DNA of 64,000 nt from Rhizoctonia solani (Eukaryota > Basidiomycota > Agaricomycetes > Cantharellales > Ceratobasidiaceae), in NCBI RefSeq assembly GCF_016906535.1, contig NC_057381.1, positions 1,488,001 to 1,552,000 on the forward strand, read 5' to 3'. Positions 37,092-49,211 of the stretch are shown here, piece by piece. The position numbers were made by a program, and so were the translations under genes. The number at the start of each line of letters is the position of its first letter. The first letter of the stretch is position 1. The notes under the pieces were generated by a model. That model saw only the letters and a list, made by a program, of their open reading frames with translations, did no database searches and was not told the DNA's origin.

Positions 37092-38793
37092 TCAAAAGTC
37101 GTAAATTTCAGGTTTATCCGATTGGAACAAAACCCGCCTCTCCTTGGTCTTGGTGTTCTTTTTCTGTCCAGCACGTTCACCCGCGCTCGTCGGCGTTACT
37201 TCCGTACCCGCTTTGATTTCGCCCGCGTCATCAAACGCAATCGCCACCCGGGCTGGTTTACTCTCGCTTGGCAGGGCTACGATCGAAGCCGCAGCCGTAG
37301 CGGGAACGAAAGCTGGAGCTGGAGCCGGGGCCCGAGTCGTCGACGAGTCTAGGACTTCGGATCCAGTGGGCGCTGTGGTTTGCCTAGCTCCAACTCCACC
37401 TTCGGCGCCGAGATGCATTGTTTCGATTACTAAACGTCTCCGGGTGCATCGGAATGCGAGATTGTTCTCTCCGCCGCCGTGAGGTCCTGGATGAATCAAT
37501 CAGATCAAGTTCGGTATGGGATAAGGATTCTGAAGTTCTCGCCCCTCCCCCCCTCCCCGCACACACACTTACCTGAATTCGACATCCCGCGCAGTACGGA
37601 GCGGGAAATAGAGGGTGCCCTGAGTGTTCCATGAGATGGTGATGATAGCATTTTGACTAAACCATGGTGGTTCGGGAAGCTCATAGATGAAAGTGGGTCT
37701 CCTGCCGAATGTCCCTAGTTCAGAGAGGGACACCCCGATTCACAAGTAAGGTATGACGTACCACCAAAACCGGCCAGGGTGATGCAGCTATCCGTTACGT
37801 GAGAGAGCTTTCCCTCCCATCCGTCCCCTCCCCAATTGTCCCCTGAAATGGTGCTAGAGAGCGTAACAAACGCTGCTGCAGGGGTTCCTCTAAGTATACC
37901 GCGCAGGGCCAAGAGGAAACGAATAACTTGCTACGTAGTTTGTTAGAATGGGGTATAGTAAGCATTGAATGATGGTGCATACAGTTTGTTGGAGGTCACC
38001 CCACGCTGGGCTCCCAAGTTCTGGAACTATGATTCGGAGTGCTCGTCGAGTAGATCCGCCGACAGAGTTCCTATGTCTTGTCTAAGGAGGTATTTGTGGG
38101 TCTTGAAAGAACAACTTACAGCTCACGTAAAAGTTTGCGAATATGGAGGATTACGGCGTCGCACGTCGAGCTCGGGGGTAGTGGGACATTAATTATTTGG
38201 CCAATTTTACGGCTATGCGCGATCAGTTCTGCTGGGATTTTCAGGGTCAAGTCGAAAATGGCGGATTCTGTGGATACGGAATGAATCATTACTAAGTTCA
38301 CTTTATACCAGAATGAATGGGATCTACCTTGATCGCCAGATCGCTTGGGTACGGTAGTAGAAAATTGTTTCATTTTGGCGTACCTCCAGGCAATCTTCAT
38401 ACTCTCATCCGGCTGAACATCCGGGTCCTCTCCTTCAGCATCGAGGGGCGAGGTAACCGCATCACTCGTCCACATACACCCATCCAACAGATCTTCGGCG
38501 TCATCCTCCGAGGATACGATGGCTATAACTTCTCCAGATACAAGACCCTGGGCGACAGAGTATCGAGATATCATTGAGCCCCAGGCTGAGTGTGGATCAG
38601 GCGCCCGAACGAGAAGTACTTGTCCCGTAGGAAGTCCATTGAATCCAAGGATGTCATCGATTGACGAGAGCCCAGACAGTAGGGGCGGTATTGGAGTAGA
38701 ATCTACAGTATGTATCGGGAGTGTATTACTATCAGGCTGAGGTGGGTTTGTGGGCACAGCCTTGCTGGATGTACGTCGTTTGAAGGAAGACAT
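37092..38793 (-). CDS. ELP4: Elongator complex protein 4
   Basis: RecA-like subunit of the Elp456 ring, needed for tRNA wobble-uridine modification. The start is ATG at 38793 (MSSFKRRTSSKAVPTN). Features in order: LLSGLSSIDDILGFNGLPTG, QVLLVRAPDPHSAWGSMISR, the acidic SSEDDAEDLLDG, DESMKIAWRYAKMKQF, IFDLTLKIPAELI, LRIIVPELGSPAWG, IRFLLALRGILRGTPAAAF, HHGLVKMLSSP and LVIETMHLGAEGGVG. These are characteristic of Elp4 (PAXNEB family). About six introns; two acceptors are not the first AG after the donor. The last exon is Ala/Pro-rich and ends KPEIYDF at 37092. The Walker-A-like loop is degenerate, as usual for Elp4. Confidence 0.9.
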
Positions 38794-39283
38794 TTTTGAG
38801 GTGTTGGAGGCCAGAGAAATACAAATTGCAAATTGTAAGTAGGCGCGCGAGCAGCCATAAACTTGCAATTACCCGCCTTCCCCACACCCTCGGATGACAT
38901 ATTGTCGGGGGAATAGCACATGCCACGCAATATTGAAGACAAAAACAAGAATAGCGTGTTATGAATTAGTTTTGGCTCGGGGGAGGGCCCCTGTACATTG
39001 CTAAGTGGATGATAGCCAAGTGACGCCGAGCCGAACTTGCGCTTAACCACAGCCGGCAACTTGGGATTCGCTCCAAGTTTATATCTTCCGTCAGCTGCCT
39101 AGTAACCTCCGCGGAATTATTCTTGGGTCTTAACCCCCAGGCTATATGACTACGTAGAGCCCAGCTCTGAACTCGGCTATTTCGAGCTTGCTCCACTTTA
39201 GTTTTTGACCCTTACATCACTGCACTACTTCAACCCAGCACATCCTATCTTGGTCCGCACCTATATGTGAAGATCCTTGGCCG
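38794..39283. other. Divergent promoter region, ELP4 / Zn2Cys6 copy 2
   Basis: 490 bp between start codons. ORFs on the minus strand here are in the ELP4 5' flank and have no family. No clear TATA. Confidence 0.55.
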
Positions 39284-42200
39284 ATGGATACCCGGAGCCA
39301 GAAGCACCCTCAACAAGCATCTGGAAAGATGGTGATTGCCTGTGATCAATGTTTACGATCTGCGTACGAGTTACCGATCGCTCCGTGTTGCTACTTTTTT
39401 CTCACATGCTACTACCGCCAGGCCCGCTGTAGATTTAACCCGGCCAAAGAAGACAGTGCAAGGGCTGTCATGCCCGTCATTTGGAATGCACGTGGACACA
39501 AGTTCCAAAGCCTCTGCCACCTCCAGATAGCTCGTAAGACCTCCGCAAGCAGTTCCGAGTCAATTCCTTTACTAACAATGCTCTTAGCTATATAGAATAT
39601 CTGAGACAAGAGTCAAAGAGGTCGAGAAACATTTAAAAACCGTAGGTTCAAATCGTGTGACGACATTCATTCCAACGTACTGACCACGCTGGCAGTTATT
39701 TCCGGGGATCAATACCAAGAAAGAACTGATACTCTGCTCAATCCGCAAACGTCATCTGCCGATAACAAGCCCAACTCGACCACCCCCAATCAACAGCCAC
39801 GGGATAGCGCTGAATCGGCAAAAAGATCACCTTCAACACGAGCATCCCTTCCATCATCGACTATCGTCACCAGCACTCCTGCACCGTTCGCTTAATCCAA
39901 CAAGTCCGCTTCGCCAACCTCGGCCCCGACCACCACCGTCCCCCGGCCGACAACACCGATGAGGAAATCGCCTGGAACTCTAGTTTATCAAGCAGACAAA
40001 AAGCCCCCCACTATTATGGTGTCTCAAGCATCGAGGTTCTGTCTCGTGATGCTGAAATGTTGCGCAACGGATACGGCCCAGGCAATATCCCACCGACGAT
40101 CCCCACGAATCATCGCAGACCAATATTCTGGCGCCCCGTCCCCGCTCAAACCAGGTTCATCGAAAACTGCCCATGGGACTCTGAAAAGGGCTTATCCTTG
40201 GACCTTCCGCCCGACGATCTGATGCCCGTCCTCATAGACACATTCTTCAAAGCGGCCTTTTTCCCCTTTATGCATCGCGGGATGTTCGAAAAGCAGCTCA
40301 AGGATGGTTTACACAAGCGAAACGGTACCTTTCTTCGCATCGTCTTGCTCGTGTGTGCGACTGGTGCGCGGTGGTGTGGTGATCCCCGAGTGTTGGATGA
40401 GAGATGGCCCGTCCCACTGAGCGCTGGCCACCGGTGGTTTCGGCAACTTGGCGTTTGGCAAAAGAGTTGGATGGACGATATCCTCTTGGAAGATGCTCAA
40501 CTCCAAACGGTAAAGTCCTTTCTGCGGGAAATCATTTGCGTTTTTTTGTTCACTGACGGCATCGCCAGCTTATCATCATTTACTGTCTTGGTACATCAGG
40601 CAACTACGCTGCGTGGGTTATATCCGGCATAGCCATCCGTACGATGCAGAATGTGGGTGCCCATCGCCGAAAATCGACACAATCTTTGGAGAGCGAGTTG
40701 TTCAAACGGTGTTTCTGGTATTGAAAACATATACTATAGTCGACCCGCTCTGTGCTCACAATCCAGATAGGACCGTAGTTATGCTCGACCGTTTTCAATG
40801 GTACGCGGGTCTTTCAAGGCCCAAGTTATTTTTTCTCACTGTGTGATGGATAGTCTTACCATGGGCCGGCACGCTGCGTTACAAGATCTCGAGTACGTAG
40901 TTTATTTTCTTTTTTTCAACCTCCAGTATGATGTAACGCGTTGGCCATAGCATCGATTTGGACTACGCTCTGGAAGTGGACGACGAATTTTGGTCTTTGG
41001 AACCAGGTGCACCACCACCGGTTCAACCGGCTGGGGTTCCTTCTAGACTCAGTTGCTTCAACCAAATGATCAAGCTGCTACGTATTGGGGGGCGATGTCT
41101 TCAGACAGTGGTAAGCACATTTTCTTTCTTATTGTATGGCTCTAATTTACCTCATCCCATGGTGGTTTGACAGTATGCGCTCGAGTCGACGAAACACCAA
41201 ATCGGGCTTGATGGTCCTCAGGGAACAGCATGGATGTTCAACGATATCAACTCGCAGTTCAACCAATGGGTCCGAGATGTACCCTCCTTCCGTGAGGACT
41301 ATTTCTCATCGTGCTTGTGCTTTACTCTGAAACTTACATCGAACCCATTAACTAGTGAGGCTTCCGACCACAGACAAATACGAAACCAACCGCCTTTTTA
41401 TCGACAAGATTGAAATGTGGACCTTGTATTATGACCTACTTATCTCCGCCAACCGTACTTTTATCGCCAAACCTTCCCCTCTGGCTGCTCCGGCTTTGAA
41501 GCTGTGCGGCGGTGCGGCGAGAGAGTGTACAGAAGTCCTACGGGCTTACCTCAAGAATCCCGAGGCTCTCTTGGCTCCTCCACTAATGCACCCGGCATTT
41601 TCATCTGCGATGATCTTGGTCATTGATCTTATCGCCCAAGCGAAATCCAACAATCCCATGTATGACTCGAACACGTTGGATCAGAAAGAAGAAGACCTGA
41701 GGGAGTGTATGAATGTTCTTAAGAAGGCAGAGGGGAAATTCCATCTCGCAGGTCGATATTAGTAAGTGGAATATATAACGCTCATACTCTTTGTGGGGGA
41801 CAAGGCTAATGTACATTGATATATAGTGATATGGTTCGTGAATTCGAAGAGTATTGGCGGCTCGAATTGTCACCTCGCGCTCGCTCCAGCAGCATGTCTT
41901 CCCCGGCTAGTGCGAATAGTCATGGCCAACAACCGTCCCAAAACCTACCATTTGACTCTTCGGATTCCTTCTTTCCGAAAACCAAGGTCAAAGTCAAAAA
42001 AGAAGAAACTAGTTTCGACCTTACGTACATTCCACCAGACACAACACCTCCATTCTCAACAAGCCAGCACAATTCTGACTCGTTGGAACCCGCGGACCCT
42101 GAAGTGTCTTATGATTATGCGCTGCCAGAGGCATATGCGGACGAGGCGTTTGCAGGATTATATTCGCTTCCTAACTTGTATTCTTTGCCAAATCAGGCTT

Positions 42201-42647
42201 CGCCCTCATTTGCTACCCATTTGGAATATTCGCAGCAATCGGGGTCAACGAACCCGAATGCAGTCAACTTTCAGCCGTATTTACCCGACTATGGGTACAC
42301 TGCTAGAGATGCGATGAAGCAACATGCGCGACGAGTTACATCCGTCTCGCACCCGACTCCCGATAAAACGAGTGGAGAATTGAATCCTCCGTCCGTTGCG
42401 ATCCCTGGTTTAGGAATATTCTCGCAAAGGGGTTGGATGAGTAATTCAAGCCGGGCTGGATGGACCAGCGATTTGCGTCATAGTAGGGATTCTTCGGAAG
42501 GAAATGAATCGTAAGTGCGTCCCAAATCCCCCAGTGCTTTAACTTATATTTTTCCGGAACAGTCCTATGTCATACTGGGACGCAACTATGCGAGGCACCC
42601 TTGGCTTGCACGGAAGATGTCATAACCCACAATCAAGGACCGGATGA
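39284..42647 (+). pseudogene. Zn2Cys6 transcription factor (copy 2), DNA-binding end frameshifted
   Basis: Paralog of 33787-36937. The zinc cluster is visible in pieces: CDQCLR, ARCRFNPAKED and CKGCHARHLECTWTQ. Each piece is in a different frame, one base apart. More one-base gaps occur in the coiled coil (YIEYL / ETRVKEVEKHLKT), in the linker near 39743 and near 39895. From about 39900 the frame is open and conserved: FPFMHRGMFEKQLKDGLH, GARWCGDPRVLDERWP, IYCLGTSGNYAAWVISGIAI, RCFW, MGRHAALQDL, IDLDYALEVDDEFWSL, PAFSSAMILVIDLIAQ. Introns in this part match copy 1 in place and phase. The stop is TGA 42645-42647 after a final exon with SYWDATMRGTLGL. Either a decaying copy with an intact regulatory domain, or an intact gene with sequencing deletions. 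Confidence 0.8.
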
Positions 42648-42855
42648 TACCTTATGTTTCTTTGTTTTACGGATGGACTCTTAATGCGCTTTCTTGTCAT
42701 CGTTTTGTACCATAGTACGGCTCTGTCGATGTCCATTGGATTTATTGTCTTGGTACTATATTTTATATGGTTATGAGTGGATTTCTTCAATTAAATCAAG
42801 CAATGCATAAATATAGTTAGGCTAATAGAACTTCTACCACCACATCTCAACCCGT

Positions 42856-43975
42856 TCAACGCCTCTCCACATCACTGCCCTCCTTGGGCTTTCGGTCCCA
42901 GGGAATAGGAGAAATCCAATTGTTCATGAGATGAAGGTTCAATCCGATTACCACCGCACCACCGATAATATTCCCACACAACGCCGCCGATTGATTGAAC
43001 CAGAGTCGCGCAATCGTCGAAGGAGCACCGTATAACAGACCGACAGATAAGAAGAACACTGACAAGGACAATTCCGATTTGTCAAGCTGAGTGGGACGTA
43101 GGGGCAGGACTCACTATTTGCTACACAGTGCTCATAACCGCTGATGACGAATACAACTACTGGGAACCATATCGCCATGATCTTCCCGGCAGAATCCGTG
43201 CACGCGTGGTAAAGAACGACAGCCATGCAAACCATCGCATTTGCACCTATTCCTTTCAAGAACAGAACCCCCCAACCTGAAAGAAGTCCTGTCAATGCAT
43301 CAATGCACCAGCTTTACAGTGTGACACCCACCGTGACCGTGGGTTTTACCCAACGTGGCGACCGTCAGCCATTGCCGTGACGAAGCATCGTCGAATATCC
43401 CAGTCAAATACGCCATGAAATATGCCATGATAAGGCAACCACACCAGTTGCCGACATATACGATTATTAGATTAGTCACTGAACGGCGAATGGGTATCGC
43501 CCGGTTTATCCAACCTTGAAGACATGAGTCCAAATAAAAAGCCAGGGCACATCAAAAAGACACACCAACTCCGAATATCATGATGGTTCCTGTGAAGAGC
43601 TCGCCCCCAAATATGACAATATAATGCAAAGCTGTAAATAGGTTGTTTAATGGGCGACTCAAATCGAATATGATACAAACGCATATACTTACCAAAAGCG
43701 AATATCGAACCCATGAGGAACTTTGGAATGATCGGCCACTCTGCACGTACGCTCTGGGGAACGCCGCATGCAGCAGAGAGAGCGCCGATTGCCCCGAAAC
43801 CAAGCCATATACCAGCAACGACCGAAAGATAGAACGTTTGGTCCACAGGACGGTTCGCTCGTACTTTGGCGTAGCAATGATCCCGGCTTCAAGTGCAGGA
43901 GCGGTCTGCATACCTATTGGTTTTGGAGAGCTGGGGTGTGCTGGAGGTTTTACATCTGTCCTGGTGAGAAACCAT
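42856..43975 (-). CDS. Formate/nitrite transporter (FNT family), copy A, with frame gaps
   Basis: Pentameric channel for formate, nitrite or related small anions, in the plasma membrane. The minus-strand start is ATG at 43975. The N-terminus needs two one-base corrections: after MVSHQD, and between GIIAT and KVRANRPVDQ near 43875. From there the reading is clean: FYLSVVAGIWLGFGAIGALS, PIIPKFLMGSIFAFALH, GGELFTGTIMIFG, VYVGNWCGCLIMAYFMAYL, GWGVLFLKGIGANAMVCMAV, HACTDSAGKIMAIWFPVV, EHCVAN and LWFNQSAALCGNIIGGAVV. These are the FNT hydrophobic-repeat and EHxxAN motifs. Introns are in the same positions as in the plus-strand paralog at 49212. Ends at 42856. Confidence 0.85.
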
Positions 43976-45036
43976 TGTAGAGGTCGTAATGGAGGAAGAA
44001 GTGGAATGAGGAGCGTGAAGAACGGTATTGAAACGTAGACGATGCCATGTCCGTAGAGTGGGTAGGTAAGAAAAAGTCACAAAAAGTGGAGGGATAGGCC
44101 CAAAGACCTTCGAGGTAAGATGATGCCAGATGCTTACATTTATGAATGCAACGGTACCCAGTACATACGCATAAAAGCTCATAATTTAGAAGCCTTGGCT
44201 TCCAAGGCGGATTGTGCTCCGTCCGAGATCGGAGCCATAAGTCATTTTAGCGCTGCAACATTATTCTGAAGTACGATCCCGTCAAAATCGGTGCGGTCGA
44301 GCCGACGAAAAGAGTAAGTCTAGCTCACCACAGGTGCGAGTAAGGTCCGTAGCCGGTCAAAGAAGACGCATTGGGACATTCTATGGTATAGACGAATCGC
44401 GGCTTGGCACATTATTAACAAACTTGGATCTCGATGTGGGACTGGAAATAAGTTGGATAATCCTTGAACATCCTTTACGGTTAGACTGAAGATAACAAGT
44501 ATTCCTTCCTTCGGCAGAAACGCTCACTACGAGCCCTCCCGGCGAGTTGCTTTCCTGAAGTCCAGAGGGTTCCCTGAGTCTGATGTTTCAACAAACAGCG
44601 TTCTCTAATAAAGTAGATGGTTTGCGATCGTTCAAATAACAATGACCTTCTCAATCAAGTCGTGCATCATGCTGAATCTGGGCTTGTACCTGAAGTGAAC
44701 ATCTTGTCTAGTAAATTGGAGCACACTCACCTTCGGCGAATTCTACAAGCTCCGTTAAACGCCTGGAAATCTCAGTTGGGAGGCGCGGCAAAAGTCCGAC
44801 ATGATTGTTCATTGGTGGAAGATCAGTTGCTAAAGGATAAGTTATGTAATAGTGCTCAACCAATCAACCACTGTGCCTGCGTCATCTCCCAAAAAACGTG
44901 CATAGAACTTCCTTTTGACAGGCAATGATCATCCGAGTCTAGAACTCATATTTTGTTCCGGAGTCACAACAAGAATACCGGAATAGTGGTCATTCATTCA
45001 CTGTAGTAATGTGGCTCAATCTAAGCCTAACTATGG
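43976..45036. other. Intergenic region upstream of FNT copy A
   Basis: 1.06 kb with its promoter and the SURF1 3' flank. The 103-codon ORF at 44617-44928 has no recognisable family and is not called. Confidence 0.5.
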
Positions 45037-46170
45037 TCAAGTTACCCGACGCGTGAATTTCGGGTCTCTTCCACCTCGGCCTCGACGCACAAGTGCGACG
45101 AACATGAAGGCGGTAGCGGCCGATAACGAGTACCTGGAAGAAGACGGGTCTTAGTATGAGGGAAAGAGCCTATAAAGAACGACAAACCAGGTGGCAGCAT
45201 AGGTTGCATGCATGTTCCTGAGCTCAATCTCAGGAGGACGCCCAATTGGAATCCCATGCGTGCTCCTCCGAGATGCTTCAGCGCCATCCCCAGCTGCACA
45301 ATACACGCATCAATATACTCTAACATAGCCTTTTGTGGAAAGGCTCACCGAATAATTCGTCTACTAATACAGGTTGAACATCGCCATTCTGCCCTGAGGC
45401 TACCTTTGCCATAGCATCAGCATCAGCCCAATACCATTCTCCTGTCTCTGGTTTATTATCCGGCGTAAAGCTGTTGCGTTTTGCTGCCGAGGTGAGCATT
45501 CCGACTACCTGAACCTTGCCTTGCTTGGCTGCATCGGCGACCAAGGCGGCAGTCTTGGGAATGTCGGATCGAACACCCTGCATGATTTGTTTCCCCTGTT
45601 CGAGGGTATCGCGCGACACGAATCCTCGGTTGACCAAAATGCTCGAGGCGCCATCACCACGAATCAGAGGTGAGATGATATGGTATCCTAAAACGTTGTC
45701 ACGAGTCCTCGGGCCAAGCAAAATAGTGTGAGATGGGTCAGGATCCCAGGTCCCGGTGAGCAACACGCGCCTGTAGGCGAACTCGGGGAGAACAGATAGG
45801 CTTTTGTGTTTGAGTGCTCGAAAATGGATGGATCTGTCAATACAACTCACTTGATTCGTTTAGGGAGTACCAGTGGTTCTCTACGGGATTTTTCTTCGAG
45901 CTCTTCAATCAAGGCAACTTTCCATTTTAGTCGCTGTATTTGCCATGTCCCAAGTCCAAATGTGAATATGGGGATAAATCCCAGGACAAGAGTCGTCGGC
46001 GATGTCCAATTAAACTTAGATTTCTCACTTCCTGATGGACGACTTGAGCTGTAGACCAATCCTGAAGATGCTAGTCTGGTCTGAGAATGTCGCAAGAATT
46101 GAGTTGTGGGTGGTCGAGATTTTGCTCCAAGTCCGCCTGTAAAGGGAGACCAGTTCACTCTCATGGCCAT
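45037..46170 (-). CDS. SHY1: SURF1-family cytochrome c oxidase assembly protein
   Basis: Inner mitochondrial membrane assembly factor for complex IV. The start at 46170 gives MAMRVNWSPFTGGLG and a basic, Ser-rich presequence. The first membrane segment precedes the signature FGLGTWQIQRLKWKVALIEE. The intermembrane domain has EFAYRRVLLTGTW, TILLGPRTRDNVLGYHIISP, ILVNRGFVSRDTL and GMLTSAAKRNSFTPDN. An intron then leads to HGIPIGRPPEIELRNMHATY and a second membrane segment, WYSLSAATAFMFVALVRRGR. Two to three introns; TGA at 45037. All conserved SURF1 blocks are present and the length is usual. Confidence 0.92.
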
Positions 46171-46433
46171 GATGATAAACGAAGGCAAACCTGATTGGGA
46201 ATTCGATACACACGTGATGTGCGGTCATACACAAGTATAGACAAAATTAATTTTGGGATGCTTTGATTATGGTACAGTATCTTTCAATCTTTTATGAGAG
46301 CACTAGTTTACAATAAACAAAGAGAAACCTTGCACTAGATAAACTCTGAGGACTCAATCACTACTCGATCCATCTTCGCGAGCCGACTCCCACACCTAAA
46401 ATCCGTGAGCACCATTCCTCACCGGATAGTCAA

Positions 46434-48289
46434 TTATAAACCAACCTCAAAGAATCGCCTCCTGTCTTGTAAAGGAACACTGCGACAACCAGTCAAATCC
46501 AGTCGGATAAGATCTGGGCAACAATCCAGAATCGTGAACAACTCTTCCTCTAAATACCATTCCCTTAAGTATCCGAACCCATTCCACGAAAACGCGTGGT
46601 GCTTACTCCCAAATCTAGTCGAAGCAATATCCAATTCCGCAAGTTTCGGACACGCCGCAATAAACATGGCTGCATCCCCATTTACACCCGTACGAGCCAC
46701 GTTCAAGGCGCGAAGTGGCGAAGGTTGGTCGTATTCAGAGGTGCTAAGTAAACCTTCAAGATCACCAGAGCGCAATTGAGGTATATTCTCAAAGTCTAGT
46801 ATCTAGTCCTTGAATGAGTAATCTGGAGCGGTAAAAGGTCGTTCTCATACCTCGCATCTTCGTCCAACCCTCTTGACAAAGTCTTGCAACGCTCTACCAA
46901 CACTGCCTCCTGCCCCAAGTCTCGTATTACTGACCAGACTTATACTCCTGAGGTTCGGACACCTTTCTAGTACGTCTGTTATGTCCCGTAGTAGTGAATC
47001 TGTAAGGATGTTCCCGCTCCCCGAAGCTGCTCCCAAGGTTTTGCCGAACGCTCCCAGATAAAGCACTTCTAGCTCCGAGCAGTTGTCCAGCACGTTTACC
47101 AAATTTGTACCCGAAACTCGTGTCGAAGTGAGGCAAAGCTTCTTCAGTGGAGGAAATGGTGAGATAATAGGAATGTTTTTGACTTGGGTGAACGAGATGT
47201 CAAGGGTCGTTAAATTTGGACAATGAAAGAAGAAAGCGGCAAGGTCCGAATCACCGAGTTTTGTCAACCGGAGTTTAAGGGACTTAAGAGAGTTGAAAGT
47301 GGGTATTTCGTCGTCTGGGTTTGCTTCAGTATGAGATTTGATGAGAGCCGATATGGAGCCGGAAATCTTGTAATTGAGTTCAGTACGTTGTACTATACAT
47401 CCTGAACGTAGACTTACTAGTTTGGGACTACCAGCAATTTTAAGAACCTCCAGTTCTCTGCACGCAAGTAAAACTGATAAGATCGATCGAGGAGTCGCAA
47501 CAGTGTAGTTCATATTTAACACTTTAAGTCGAGGACACTTGGACGCTGCGGCATCAAGGACCAAAGGACCCGCTTTACTGCATTTCCTGCACACAAAATT
47601 AAGGTGAGGTTATTGTCGGCAAGTGGCTTATATATGCTACCTCAAGTTTAATATATCCAATTCCGGGAGCCTCGCTACGACCGTGGCAAACGTTTGATCA
47701 GCGATCGCCGGGAGTTCTGTTAGCTCCAGCGTGGTTATAATCCCTGCGTTATGTCGTACTCCGATAGCGGCCAAGACCGAGGTAATGACTCCGGGAAAGT
47801 CTCCCGACAGCCGTATTTCGCGACCTCTTAAAAGATACTACAAGGTAACAAACTGTCTCAGATTTGCCCAGACACCAGGAGCCAAAAGGGATGAAATTGG
47901 CTCACCGTTGTGATTATGTCCGATCTTAAATAAGTTGGACAATACTCCCGCAAGAGCAGGAGGAGGTTCGGGATGAGAGTATCCGGCAAGTCACTCAGTC
48001 TTCTTAGCATAGGAGGCCCGCCTATCCTCAGGTTCTCACTTGCAGAGAGGCAGAGTGTCTTAAAATGCATCGCAAGCACCCGAGTAGCGTAGGAAGCTAG
48101 AGTAGGGATCCCATTAGTGTGGCGGGGGGCTCGCAGAGAGGCTCCAGCAGAAGGACCCGATTGTTGCTGAGCAGCCACATGAGCCTGTGGGAGATCATCG
48201 GTTTCATTGGGAGCGCCAAAAGAACTGAATTTTATTCTTTTCGCAGAGCTAGCGGTCTTGCGAGTTGGTGCTTCGCGCCTTTTGGGCAT
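46434..48289 (-). CDS. Leucine-rich-repeat protein (AMN1/F-box-LRR type)
   Basis: Cysteine-containing LRRs of the Amn1/SKP2 kind, which bind partners through a curved repeat face. The N-terminus (MPKRREAPTRKTASSAKRIK) is basic and could be a nuclear signal. Repeats run through the protein: LPDTLIPNLLLLLREY, ITSVLAAIGVRHNAGIITTL, KCPRLKVLNMNYTVATPRSI, CRELEVLKIAGSPKL, FHCPNLTTLDISFTQVKNIP, NCSELEVLYLGAF, RCPNLRSISLVSNTRL, ACPKLAELDIASTRFG and CCPDLIRLDLTGCRSV. There are about five short introns. No F-box was recognised, so an E3 role is not claimed. Ends at TAA 46434. Divergent from FNT copy B by 922 bp. Confidence 0.85.
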
Positions 48290-49211
48290 CGGTAGTTTGT
48301 TGGTTCAAGGGCCCCAGGAGAGGAGGTTTTGGTTTGACGCAGAACACAACGCTAGTCATGAGCCATCCATCGTGACTACGGTTCCGTTTGTGGCGCTTGA
48401 TTGGTTAGATCCTTGTCCGAGCGCCAAGGTCCACGGAGCTGACAAGCGCCCACTCTGTGGCTTGGTTTAGATCTGGCACTTGTTCCTATGAGAAGTCCGT
48501 TGGTTGAAATATTTGGTCAAATTAACGTACTGGCCATGGAGCATCTGGCATACACCAAATCACTCGTAGTCACTACGTCTCATCGCAACTACCAGCCGGA
48601 TTCCTCGTCTCTTGCTTCGGCGACGGCGGAGCCCCACAAACCAGTCTGGGGCTCGGGGGCCTAACGGCTGAATCCGGCAACATCTGGAGACTTGAGAATA
48701 CGCTAGCAACTCCTAAACATTGGCACTACACTGCTTCCTGTCAACATCTTTTATGTAATTCTTATGGGTGTCGATATTTGGGCGAATTCTATTCCGGAGA
48801 TGATATGTATTCTCACTTGTCGATGATGCAAAGAACACTACATTTGTCGACTTCGGCTTACGCGAATATGCCGACGCCAAATGAATAATGCATTATTTAC
48901 TACACGCATTCGGATAAGCGGCCAGTATGGTGAGCGTCACAATCTCCATGATTTTTTGAACTTATTCATGCCCACTTATGTTGGTGCCGTCATACCATAT
49001 GACACTACAAAACCAACCGGTCATTAGGGTAGGTCACAATACGCTTAAGCTTACTAGATACATGGTGTTTAGCGAACCACCGAGGGCTCCAGCCCTATCA
49101 GTTTTCAAACTCGTCTGCCAAGACCCTGTGCAGTTTGTCAGTGATGTTTTGTTATAAATAACCCTCCGCCTCTAGCTGGGACCTATCCTCACTCCTGCGC
49201 TACCCCGATCA
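48290..49211. other. Divergent promoter region, LRR gene / FNT copy B
   Basis: 922 bp. Contains the FNT TATA box at 49153. No ORF supported. Confidence 0.55.
49153..49160 (+). promoter_or_regulatory. TATA box of FNT copy B
   Basis: TATAAATA about 50 bp before the ATG at 49212. Confidence 0.6.

Noticed and set aside
37122..37482. Plus-strand ORFs over the last ELP4 exon
   Set aside because: Antisense shadows of the Ala/Pro-rich ELP4 tail.
39640..39660. tRNA-like box B (GGTTCAAATC) near 39643
   Set aside because: Sits in an intron of the Zn2Cys6 copy 2 gene; no matching box A or cloverleaf.
44617..44928. 103-codon ORF between FNT copy A and SURF1
   Set aside because: No start context, no family, and no conserved-looking blocks.
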